From Pseudarthrobacter raffinosi (GTDB taxonomy: Bacteria > Actinomycetota > Actinomycetes > Actinomycetales > Micrococcaceae), in the NCBI RefSeq assembly GCF_023913735.1, contig NZ_JAMXBH010000029.1:1-48511 (forward strand): a stretch of DNA of 48,511 nucleotides, given 5' to 3'. Of this stretch, positions 1 to 7,209 are shown one piece after another; positions within the stretch are counted from its first letter, which is position 1; each line of letters starts with the position of its first letter. A program made the translations under genes and the position numbers. The notes under the pieces are model-generated. The model searched no databases. It was not told where the DNA came from and worked only from the letters and a program-made list of their open reading frames with translations.

Positions 1-67
1 GGCGCTCACCCACACCGACACTGGCGCTCACCCACGCCAATCGGGATTCCGACCACGGCGCTCACCC
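1..67. repeat. Three copies of an 11-bp GGCGCTCACCC repeat
   Basis: GGCGCTCACCC occurs at 1-11, 23-33 and 57-67, spaced 22 and 34 bp, and is cut by the window edge. Short repeats clustered at an end are typical of IS21-type insertion sequences, so this may be the terminus of an element lying outside the window. No transposase is visible here, so the element assignment is inference. Confidence 0.4.
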
Positions 68-250
68 GCACCACCTCTGGACCCCCTGAAGGCCAATATT
101 CAGTGATGAACGTGGTTCCTCGATTCGTGCCCGAAAGTCGTGATCCTGCCGAATCCGGATTGGTGACTCGGGTCGTGTCGCTTCTGCGGTCGGTATCGTC
201 CGCCGCTGATAAGGCCAGCGAGTCGGAGTTGCCGCCGAAAGGCAAAAAAT

Positions 251-386
251 GGGGTGTGCACAATGTGCACACTTTGGGCCTCGGACTGAGGCGTACATCG
301 GTCGGATCGGGCCGGATTCCGCATGTTTCCGGGGGAGTCCAGTGGTTTCGGGGGCTGGATTCCGGTTCGAGTCCCGCCTCGGGCAC
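251..386 (+). repeat. 136-bp repeat, copy A: palindrome plus tRNA-like 3' end
   Basis: This unit is matched by an equally long unit at 17522-17657 in the same orientation. It opens with a perfect 19-bp palindrome (254-272, arms GTGTGCACA/TGTGCACAC). It contains a 46-bp block (330-375) identical in both copies. It ends in a T-arm-like GGTTCGAGTCCC followed by GCCTCGGGCAC, which resembles the 3' end of a tRNA-Leu. AGTCCAG and CTGGATT within the block can pair as a hairpin. The T-stem does not pair well and no 5' tRNA half is present, so this is not a functional tRNA. It may be an attachment-site remnant, a repeat element or a small RNA; the sequence does not decide. Confidence 0.75.
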
Positions 387-424
387 AGTGTTTCCTCAGG
401 TCAGGGGCTTTTGAGTGTTATTTC

Positions 425-443
425 GTGTGCACATTGTGCACAC
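425..443. repeat. 19-bp perfect palindrome, further copy
   Basis: GTGTGCACA-T-TGTGCACAC, the same 9-1-9 palindrome that opens copies A and B, lies 39 bp after the end of copy A. It is not followed by the tRNA-like block. It could be a regulator site or the residue of another repeat unit. The rest of 387-759 shows no convincing gene. Confidence 0.7.
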
Positions 444-759
444 TCTGGACTCTGATCTGATGTTCCGGGTGTGTGGGGTCCCGGAAACGGCCTATTCGGT
501 TGTGTGGGGAAGCGGCTGCCTACGGCGGGCCGGGTACCGCCCTGCGGGGTCTCTGCTGGGAGTTCATCCTCGTTCGTCCTTCCGTCGGGTTTTCGCGTTC
601 ACTTCTTCATGGTGGCTAGAGCCGCGTACAACATGACTTGCTGGTTATTCTTTGGATGGACCTGGGTTTGCGGCCGGTCCGGAATTTTCCGCTCTGATAC
701 CTGTTCATGCAGGACAGCGGGGGGAACGGCATGACATAGCCACTGATTCGGAGCTGATC

Positions 760-1134
760 ATGAGCTTGCTGAGCCTGGCCAGTCGGCAGGCGGGGCCGGC
801 CTCGAGGGCGAGTTGTAGGAACTGGTGGGCCCTGCTGCCATGGCCTTCCCACCATTTAGCTCGCCGCCGCAGCCATCATTTTCCCGTCATCGCCGCATCC
901 GGCTTCTGGGTAACCGGCGTCTCTGTCCTCGCTGTATTGGCGGTGGGAGCTGGCCACGTTGCCCTCAATCAGATCCGGACGATCTCTGCCTCCGCCGGCG
1001 TCAACGCGGCGAGGGCCTCGATCCAGAAGGCCGAAGCGAAGGCGCTGCGGGCCAAGAATCGGGAAGAAGAACAGAAGGCCGTCGCCTCGCAGGTGCCCGA
1101 ACACAACGAGAGACCGGCCCGCCGCATAGGCTGA
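760..1134 (+). CDS. Possible small membrane protein, function unknown
   Basis: A 124-residue reading frame starts at an ATG with no clear ribosome-binding site. It has one hydrophobic stretch at about residues 45-67 (rich in Val, Ala, Leu and Gly). After it come a short Ser/Ala segment and a charged region (Ala, Lys, Glu and Arg rich, about residues 80-110) that could form a coiled coil. That layout suggests a single-pass membrane protein with a cytoplasmic helix. The sequence matches no family I recognise, and the Arg/Pro-rich first 40 residues look poorly conserved. It could be a chance frame; the C-terminal two thirds are the more protein-like part. Confidence 0.3.
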   Translation: MSLLSLASRQAGPASRASCRNWWALLPWPSHHLARRRSHHFPVIAASGFWVTGVSVLAVLAVGAGHVALNQIRTISASAGVNAARASIQKAEAKALRAKNREEEQKAVASQVPEHNERPARRIG

Positions 1135-1143
1135 CCGGTCTCT
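1109..1143. terminator. Inverted repeat between convergent genes
   Basis: AGAGACCGG (1109-1117) and CCGGTCTCT (1135-1143) form a perfect 9-bp inverted repeat around a 17-base loop. It lies at the end of the 760-1134 frame and just beyond the cspA stop codon. No clear T-tract follows on either strand, so intrinsic termination is only a possibility. Confidence 0.3.
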
Positions 1144-1153
1144 TCCAGGAGCT

Positions 1154-1357
1154 CTAGAGCGGCTGGATGTTTTCCGCCTGGGGCCCCTTGGGACCCTGGG
1201 TGATGTCGAACTGGACCTTCTGGTTCTCGTCCAGGGACTTGTAACCGCTGGAGGCGATTGCCGAATAGTGTGCGAACACGTCAGCGCTTCCGTCGTCGGG
1301 GGCGATGAATCCGAAGCCCTTTTCGGCGTTGAACCACTTGACAGTACCTGTAGCCAT
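1154..1357 (-). CDS. cspA: Cold-shock protein, CspA family
   Basis: A 67-residue single cold-shock domain that binds single-stranded RNA or DNA and melts RNA structure. It begins MATGTVKWFNAEKGFGFI, which holds the RNP1-type KGFGFI. The RNP2-type VFAHYSAI follows at about residues 28-35. The length is normal for the family. The start is the ATG at 1357, preceded by GAAGGAC at good spacing; longer upstream starts add only unrelated sequence. A stretch of about 320 bases upstream (1358-1677) has no gene and could hold the long leader common in cold-shock genes, but no specific element was identified. Which CspA paralogue this is cannot be told from the sequence. Confidence 0.95.
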   Translation of the reverse strand: MATGTVKWFNAEKGFGFIAPDDGSADVFAHYSAIASSGYKSLDENQKVQFDITQGPKGPQAENIQPL

Positions 1358-1677
1358 GCTGATGTCCTTCACGGGTCGCTGGTCGGTTCCGCTTCTCGGA
1401 TTGCCGTCCCGGCCACTCACACGGCTGAGCTTATGTGGGTGGTCCGGCCACTGGCAAGAAATTCCGTCAGCGGCGGACAGAGAGCATCCTTGGGCTTGTG
1501 CTGAGCGCGTGCTCACCGCGCGACCGGGCCGAAGGCCCCTTATGCGGGACGCCGGGACCGGTTAATGCGTTCAGGGATCTGGTCGTGGACGCCACATTGC
1601 GGCGCACGGCCCTTTCGAGCCCGGGCCACCGGAAAACTGCCCGCTGAATAGCCACCATTCCGTGTACGCGGAAAGGC
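1358..1677. other. Gene-free stretch upstream of cspA
   Basis: No reading frame here resembles a known protein. The part next to cspA must contain its promoter and leader. No terminator, repeat or RNA gene is recognised. Confidence 0.4.
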
Positions 1678-2040
1678 TTAGCCAAGAAGGTCATTTTCTT
1701 GCTTCATGTTGTAGTCCACACCGCTGTAGCCGCCGTCAGTGACGATGAACGCTGCTTCCGGGCTTAGTAGAAAAGCGACGACCGAGGCTATGTCTCCAGG
1801 TGCTCCGTTTCGACCCAGCGGAGTCAGGCTTGCTGCTTCGTATGATTCGCTGATGATGCCGCTGTCGACCCAGCCCGGGGTCACAGCGTTGACCCGGATT
1901 CCTCTGGGCCCAAGAATGTTGGCGAGGCTCCGCGTGACGGAAAGAAGTGCCGCCTTGCTAGCTGAGTAGCCGATGCTTCTGAAGGACCCGATGTGAGCGT
2001 CCGTGCCGGCTATGGCGACGGAGGTGGATTTACCATCGGT
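1678..2040 (-). pseudogene. C-terminal remnant of a short-chain dehydrogenase (SDR)
   Basis: About 120 residues match the second half of an SDR oxidoreductase: AGTDAHIGSF, the catalytic YSASK, then RGIRVNAVTPGWV and a C-terminal DGGYSGVDYN. The N-terminal half with the cofactor-binding TGxxxGxG and the NAG motif is absent. Near the C-terminus the usual Thr-Gly-Gln segment is missing: AAFI runs straight into VTDGG, as if a few codons were deleted in frame. The open frame continues to 2094, but those residues do not resemble an SDR. With no cofactor site it cannot be an active enzyme. It is best read as a gene truncated at its 5' end, at the gene-poor margin of the benzoate cluster. Confidence 0.8.
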
Positions 2041-2511
2041 TCCCGTCCTCGGCCGGTTTTTGTCCCGGCAGTGATCCGCGCTGGGGCGGACCATTGTGCC
2101 GTCCGTGGGGATTTGGAATTGGACGTTGTCGGCGGGGCTGCGCGGGGATCATCACGGGCCTCATTGCGGCTTGGTCTCCGCGATGCACGCGGGCGACGGT
2201 CCCCACTTAAACTGCCAGAATCAGCCCTTGGCCAGCTGCAGAAGAGTCCAGTCGATACCGTGCGTCGGAACCGCCCACGAAAGCAGCACGCGGATCATGA
2301 TGGGCGGAATCATCAAAACAGCCAATTCGGCTTCTTCTGCCCAGCGACGCCGGGGGGCTTCCGCATACCATTCGGCGACGGGAACAGTCCGGTTACGAAT
2401 CGAATTTGGTGTCGAGAATCTCAAAGTCGTTGGATCTCCGCAAGCGACTAATTGCTGAGCAGTATTTGCATGAAGATGCCAAGCAGGATTGAGGAGGCCT
2501 AAGACGTGCCG
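2041..2511. other. Gene-free stretch between SDR remnant and benE
   Basis: No supported gene. Short frames exist on both strands, including a 67-codon one at 2221-2424 on the minus strand with a hydrophobic patch, but none matches a family I recognise or has a clear ribosome-binding site. It is probably decayed sequence. Confidence 0.4.
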
Positions 2512-3810
2512 CTAGCAATCCCGGCGTTGAGACTTGGCGTGATCCGCGCGTTCAAGCAGCCGGGACACCATGTAGCCGATGACGAGCCCCCAGAACGCCG
2601 GATGGATGTTGAAAAGGCTCAAACCGGAGATGGTCACGACGAAGGTCACCAGGGACCCCAATGTGAAGGCTGTGGCGAAGGCGGTCAAAAAGGCTTGCTG
2701 GAGGGCCCTCAGCATCGCAAGGCCGCCCAGGGCCAGGATGAATTCCGTGGGCGCGGCGAGCATGAGACGGGTGAGGGTGGGAGCCAGGAGGGCGCAGATT
2801 ATGGCCAGAACGCCGTACACCACTGCAGCTGTGTACTGGCGCTGCCTGCTTCCCGAGGAGGTCATGAGGGCGTTCGTGGGGCCGGTCACGCAGGCTGAAA
2901 CAGCGCCGCAGCAAGCGTTGAGCAAGGAAAACGCGCCTGAAACGATGGCGAAGACATTGATCGGCGGATTGTGGCCGGCGGCACCGAGAACGGCGACGCC
3001 CTGGCCATTCTGAACGAACAGCACGGTGAGGGCCAGGGGAACAACCAGTTCGAGCTGGGCAGCCCAGGTGAACTCAGGAAGGGTGAAGACCGGGGTGGCA
3101 AGAATCGGTCCGCTTTCCCGGAGGGCAAACTGACCACTTGCCGCCACGGCCAGGCAACCGACCACAAGGGTGCCGAGCACCGGGGGAATGAACCTGCCCA
3201 GGGCAGGCACGGCCGAGAGGACCAGGAAGACGGCCACCATCGGGACAGTCACCACGGGGTTCGCCTGGGCTGAGGCAACGACGTCGGTGCCGAATTTCAG
3301 GAACACAGCGGCCACCATGGCCATGACGATCGGCATCGGGACGGCTGCCATGATCCGGCGAACCATTCCGGTGGCACCCAGCCCGAGGATGAGAATGCCG
3401 GACGTGAAGAACGCCCCGACCACCTCCGGAAAGGACAAGTGCTGCAGGGACGGGCCCAAGAGCACTGTGCCGGGAATGGACCAGGCGAAGCCGAGGGGCT
3501 GGCGATAGAGGAGCGACATGAACAGGGTCGCCGCCCCGCCCGAGAAGAGGATGGCAAACACCCAGGACGCGAGCTGGCCTTGGGTAAGTCCGCCCGCCGT
3601 TCCAACGGCCAGCGTGACCGCTATCGGGCCGGAGCCGGCAAAGATGAGGCCGATCACCCCGTTGGATACGTAGGGCGTGCCCAGGTCACGGAGGAATTGG
3701 CGCACCCCCGCGGGGCGAACCCCCGGGCGTTCGAGCAGCGGCTGGGACTCCGGGGCCACAGCGGCTTCCGCGTGGGGCATAGCGGGCTGGATCTCGCGGG
3801 ATCGCGGCAT
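2512..3810 (-). CDS. benE: Benzoate/H+ symporter BenE
   Basis: A 432-residue polytopic inner-membrane protein of the BenE family, which imports benzoate with protons. After a hydrophilic N-terminus of about 40 residues come repeated hydrophobic helices. Characteristic stretches are NGVIGLIFAGSGPIAVTL near residue 60, GFAWSIPGTVLLGPSLQHL near 120, and GAFSLLNACCGAVSACVTGPTNALM around 280-305. The ATG at 3810 follows AGGAG at five bases; the frame continues upstream but runs into the terminator region. benE lies downstream of catA on the same strand, separated by a strong terminator whose end is 22 bases before this start, so expression needs read-through or a promoter not identified. A second carrier (15036-16421) duplicates the uptake role. 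Confidence 0.93.
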   Translation of the reverse strand: MPRSREIQPAMPHAEAAVAPESQPLLERPGVRPAGVRQFLRDLGTPYVSNGVIGLIFAGSGPIAVTLAVGTAGGLTQGQLASWVFAILFSGGAATLFMSLLYRQPLGFAWSIPGTVLLGPSLQHLSFPEVVGAFFTSGILILGLGATGMVRRIMAAVPMPIVMAMVAAVFLKFGTDVVASAQANPVVTVPMVAVFLVLSAVPALGRFIPPVLGTLVVGCLAVAASGQFALRESGPILATPVFTLPEFTWAAQLELVVPLALTVLFVQNGQGVAVLGAAGHNPPINVFAIVSGAFSLLNACCGAVSACVTGPTNALMTSSGSRQRQYTAAVVYGVLAIICALLAPTLTRLMLAAPTEFILALGGLAMLRALQQAFLTAFATAFTLGSLVTFVVTISGLSLFNIHPAFWGLVIGYMVSRLLERADHAKSQRRDC

Positions 3811-3831
3811 TCTGGCTCCTGGGAACGGCGG

Positions 3832-3872
3832 AAAAAAACACTGGCGCCCCGGAGTTGGCACTCCGGGGCGCC
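3832..3872 (-). terminator. Rho-independent terminator after catA
   Basis: GGCGCCCCGGAGT (3843-3855) and ACTCCGGGGCGCC (3860-3872) form a perfect 13-bp stem with a 4-base loop. On the minus strand it is followed after four bases by seven T residues (complement of A3832-A3838). It should end most catA transcription before benE. Confidence 0.93.
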
Positions 3873-3919
3873 GTCCGTGCAAGAGCCGAGGCGCCGGCAC
3901 CGATTTCGGGCGGTGGTTC

Positions 3920-4804
3920 CTACTTGTGCTGGCCTTCCTTGGCGAGGACGTAGTCATAGACCACTTCTTCGCCGGACTGGCCGTCCGTGCGCGGCCGCGG
4001 GTCCAGCATCAGCTCGGGCTTGACCGCCGATGCGATGTCATCGTCGTTGTGAGGATCGCCGGGGAAGTACAGCTGCTGGGTTACAGGCTGGAAGCCGGGC
4101 GCGGAGACCTTGATGTGGATGTGCGCCGGGCGCCAGGCGTGCCACCCGGCCGCGTTGATCAGCTGCCCGCAAGCTCCGTCCGTGGGAATCTGGTACGGCG
4201 CCGGGCGCATCGTGTTGATTTCGAAGCGGCCGCCGTCCTTCGCCTTGACCGTGGCGCGGAAGAGCCACTCGGGGAGGCCCGGGGCGTACTGGGAGTAGAA
4301 CCCGGCGCTGTCCGCATGCCAAATTTCCACCTGGGCACCTTGGATTGCATTGCCTTCGGTATCAGTGAAGCGGCCCGTGAAGTGCAGTGGGGTGCCCTCC
4401 TCGTCCTCGCGCATCTCCACGGTGCCAGGGCTCTGGAGCACGGGGGAGCCGGGGACGTAGTAGGGTCCCTCAATGGTCCCCACGGTGCCCGGACGGTCCT
4501 GGGAGTTGACGTCCTCGACAGTGTGTTCCAGCCACACGTCCAGGAACAGCGGCCATTCCCCGTCTGTCCCTACCTTGATCAGCCAGGCCTTGAGTGCGTT
4601 GTATTCCTCGTAGGTGACCTCGTGTTCGACGACGATGTCGTTGGCGGCCTTGATGAGTGCCCCTGCCAGCAGGCTCACCCTTTCCTTCGGCACGTCCAGC
4701 TGCGCGAGCTTTCCTGAGGCGGTAAAGCGCTCGGTGGCCTTTGAACCGGCTTCGACGGCAGTGCCCTCGTCCTCTTTACGGGCGTCCGTTTGGGTGTCAG
4801 TCAT
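3920..4804 (-). CDS. catA: Catechol 1,2-dioxygenase
   Basis: A 294-residue intradiol dioxygenase that opens catechol to cis,cis-muconate using non-haem Fe(III). The four iron ligands of the family are visible: Tyr in GPYYVPGSPV, Tyr in RPAPYQIPTDG, and the two His of RPAHIHIKV. The N-terminal helical dimerisation domain typical of catechol dioxygenases precedes the beta-sandwich. The chosen ATG (4804) has GGAG six bases upstream; an in-frame ATG at 4816 would add four residues and is possible. The gene is divergent from benABCD across a 333-bp region, so the two may share control. A strong terminator follows. Length is normal and no key residue is missing. Confidence 0.96.
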   Translation of the reverse strand: MTDTQTDARKEDEGTAVEAGSKATERFTASGKLAQLDVPKERVSLLAGALIKAANDIVVEHEVTYEEYNALKAWLIKVGTDGEWPLFLDVWLEHTVEDVNSQDRPGTVGTIEGPYYVPGSPVLQSPGTVEMREDEEGTPLHFTGRFTDTEGNAIQGAQVEIWHADSAGFYSQYAPGLPEWLFRATVKAKDGGRFEINTMRPAPYQIPTDGACGQLINAAGWHAWRPAHIHIKVSAPGFQPVTQQLYFPGDPHNDDDIASAVKPELMLDPRPRTDGQSGEEVVYDYVLAKEGQHK

Positions 4805-5137
4805 GGTGTTCTCCATACTCTTCGTTGAACAGGGGAGGAAGGGTTCCTGCACCCGGTGCGAGTCTCAGTGCGCCGGGGTGTAATTCCGCGGTGACGTGGC
4901 TTCGCGTGATGTCTGTCTCATGATAGGCCTCGCGATAAGGACGCCACAAATATCAATTTGGCCGCTTTTTAGTCATGAAGCCTACATAATTTCACCCTTG
5001 GTCGAACCTAGGTGTTTGCCTGATGTGAGGGTGGTCACGATAGGGCAGGATTGCCTGACAACGTCCCCCGCCGGCGCCCCCGGCTGGCCCGGACCTTCCG
5101 CCAAATTTGTATAGCACCCTCCAATGAAGGAGCAGCC
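4805..5137. promoter_or_regulatory. Divergent catA/benA control region
   Basis: These 333 bp separate divergent catA and benA, so both promoters must lie here. Visible structure: CAAAT-N4-ATTTG (4947-4960), an 8-bp CAAATTTG palindrome (5103-5110) directly before TATAGC near benA, and a CACCCT/AGGGTG inverted pair around 4993-5032. The repetition of CAAAT/ATTTG arms at two places hints at a binding site for the benzoate regulator, but I cannot assign it. GAAGGAG before the benA ATG is a clear ribosome-binding site. Confidence 0.5.
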
Positions 5138-6520
5138 ATGACCGAGAACCTGACCCATGTCCGTGAGGTCCTTTCCGACGCCGTGATCGACGACCGTGAG
5201 AACGGCGTCATCCGGGCCAAGCGCGAAATTTTCACCGATGAGGATATTTTCGAACTGGAGATGAAGCACATCTTCGAGGGCAACTGGGTTTATCTCGCCC
5301 ATGAGTCCCAGATCCCCAATGTGGGGGACTACTTCACCACGAACATCGGCCGCACTCCCGTAGTAATCACCCGCGACAAGGACGAGAACCTGAACTGCAT
5401 CGTCAACGCCTGCTCCCACCGCGGCGCGATGCTGTGCCGCCGCAAGACGGACAACCGCACCACTTTCACCTGCCCGTTCCATGGCTGGACCTTCAAGAAC
5501 TCCGGTGAGTTGCTGAAGGTCAAGGACTCCCGCAACGCCGGCTACCCGGAGACTTTCAACAAAGAGGGCTCCCACGACCTCACCAAGGTTGCCCGCTTCG
5601 ACTCCTACCGCGGTTTCCTCTTTGGTTCCTTGAAGGCGGACGTGCTCCCGCTCGAAGAGCACCTGGGTGACGCCACCAAGGTGATCGACTCCATCGTGGA
5701 CCAGTCCCCGGAGGGACTCGAAGTGCTGCGCGGCTCATCCACCTACACATATGACGGCAACTGGAAGGTGCAGGCGGAGAACGGCGCCGACGGCTACCAC
5801 GTCACCGCCGTGCACTGGAACTACGCTGCCACCACCGCCCGCCGCAGCGCAGGCGACTCCGCCAACAAGACCAAGGCCATGGACGCCGGCAAGTGGGGCA
5901 AGGTCAAGGGCGGCTTCTACTCCTACGACCACGGCCACCTGCTGCTATGGCAGGAGTGGACCAACCCCGAGGACCGCCCGCTGTGGGACCGCCGCGAGGA
6001 GCTCGTGGCGAAGTACGGCGAGGAAATGGCCAACTTCATGATCAACATCTCGCGGAACCTGTGCCTGTACCCGAATGTCTACATCATGGACCAGTTCTCC
6101 TCCCAGATCCGCCACTTCCGCCCCATCTCCGCGGACCAGACCGAGGTCACCATTTACTGCATCGCACCCAAGGGCGAATCCCAGGAGAACCGCTCCAAGC
6201 GCATCCGCCAGTACGAGGACTTCTTCAACGCGACGGGCATGGCCACCCCCGACGACCTCGAAGAGTTCCGATCCTGCAACAAGACTTACTGGGCCACCTC
6301 GGCGCCGTGGAACGACATGACGCGCGGGTCCACCCACGAGATCGCCGGCCCCGACGAGCAGGCCCGGGCGCTGGGTATGACCAAGGTCATAGCCTCCGGG
6401 GTGCGCACGGAGGACGAGGGGCTCTACCCGATCCAGCACGGGTACTGGAAGGAAGTCATGGACCGGGGCTTGGCGGAGGCGGAGCGCTCCGCTTTGGATA
6501 GCCTCCCCGTCACTGCCTGA
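5138..6520 (+). CDS. benA: Benzoate 1,2-dioxygenase, large (alpha) subunit
   Basis: A 460-residue Rieske non-haem iron oxygenase subunit that, with BenB, dihydroxylates benzoate to the cis-1,2-dihydrodiol carboxylate. The Rieske [2Fe-2S] ligands are Cys92 and His94 (ACSHRGAMLC) and Cys112 and His115 (TCPFHGW). The catalytic iron site is seen in NGADGYHVTAVHW, with His221 and His226. The ATG at 5138 follows GAAGGAG; the longer frame upstream reads through the control region and is rejected. benB follows after 36 bp, then benC and benD, as in other benABCD operons. All key residues are present. A closely related toluate or anthranilate dioxygenase is the only realistic alternative, and the cat genes alongside favour benzoate. 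Confidence 0.96.
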   Translation: MTENLTHVREVLSDAVIDDRENGVIRAKREIFTDEDIFELEMKHIFEGNWVYLAHESQIPNVGDYFTTNIGRTPVVITRDKDENLNCIVNACSHRGAMLCRRKTDNRTTFTCPFHGWTFKNSGELLKVKDSRNAGYPETFNKEGSHDLTKVARFDSYRGFLFGSLKADVLPLEEHLGDATKVIDSIVDQSPEGLEVLRGSSTYTYDGNWKVQAENGADGYHVTAVHWNYAATTARRSAGDSANKTKAMDAGKWGKVKGGFYSYDHGHLLLWQEWTNPEDRPLWDRREELVAKYGEEMANFMINISRNLCLYPNVYIMDQFSSQIRHFRPISADQTEVTIYCIAPKGESQENRSKRIRQYEDFFNATGMATPDDLEEFRSCNKTYWATSAPWNDMTRGSTHEIAGPDEQARALGMTKVIASGVRTEDEGLYPIQHGYWKEVMDRGLAEAERSALDSLPVTA

Positions 6521-6556
6521 CCGCGTCCACGTCGAACCAGAGAGAGTGCATAACCC

Positions 6557-7093
6557 ATGATCAACCTGACAAAACCTGCTCCGGCGCTCAAGACCGCCGA
6601 AGAGATCGCCACGCTCGAAACCGTCCGTGCCTTCCTGTACCGGGAGGCCCGGCTGCTGGATGAGCGCCAATTTGATGACTGGCTCCAGTGCTACCACCCG
6701 GACTCCGAGTTCTGGATGCCCGCATGGGACGTCGACGACCGGCTGACCGAGGACCCGCAAAACGAGATCTCGCTCATTTACTACGATAACCGCGGCGGCA
6801 TTGAGGACCGGGTCTTCCGGATCAAGACGGACCGGTCCTCGGCCACCTCCCTCCCGGAGCCCCGCACCGGGCACAACATCACAAACATCGAGATCGTGGA
6901 GCACGACGGCGACCAGGTAAAGGTGCGCTTCAACTGGTTCACCCTGTACTTCCGCTACAACACAACGGACACGTACTTCGGGACCAGCTTCTACACGATC
7001 GATCTTGCCGGCGGGGAGCCGGTGATCATGAAGAAGAAGGTCGTCCTCAAGAATGACTACATCCACCACGTGGTTGACGTCTACATGATCTGA
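6557..7093 (+). CDS. benB: Benzoate 1,2-dioxygenase, small (beta) subunit
   Basis: A 178-residue ring-hydroxylating dioxygenase beta subunit with the SnoaL/NTF2-like fold, which packs against BenA in the hexameric oxygenase and has a structural role. Recognisable family stretches are FLYREARLLDERQFDDWLQC, the SEFWMPAWDVDD segment and RTGHNITNIEI. The C-terminal KKKVVLKNDYIHHVVDVY is also typical. Length is that expected. The ribosome-binding site is modest (AGAGAG, 10-15 bases before the ATG), consistent with expression as part of the benABCD transcript. Confidence 0.94.
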   Translation: MINLTKPAPALKTAEEIATLETVRAFLYREARLLDERQFDDWLQCYHPDSEFWMPAWDVDDRLTEDPQNEISLIYYDNRGGIEDRVFRIKTDRSSATSLPEPRTGHNITNIEIVEHDGDQVKVRFNWFTLYFRYNTTDTYFGTSFYTIDLAGGEPVIMKKKVVLKNDYIHHVVDVYMI

Positions 7094-7209
7094 CGGCAGC
7101 GTGCCGGTGCCCGCCCGGCCCCGGCCTTGACCGTTTCAAAACCGTGCCCGGCGGGCACATCCACACTTTCCCGGGTCGCTACGACGCGATCCCCAGCCAG
7201 GAGGAAATC

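Noticed and set aside
330..386. A complete tRNA-Leu or other tRNA gene
   Set aside because: Only the 3' part looks tRNA-like. The T-stem does not pair properly, and no D-arm, anticodon arm or 5' acceptor strand is present.
2221..2424. 67-codon minus-strand frame before benE
   Set aside because: Has a hydrophobic patch but no recognised family and no clear start; not enough to call a gene.
4947..5110. Assigned binding site for the benzoate LuxR-type regulator
   Set aside because: CAAAT/ATTTG arms recur, but no known consensus supports them. They are kept only as visible structure in the control region.
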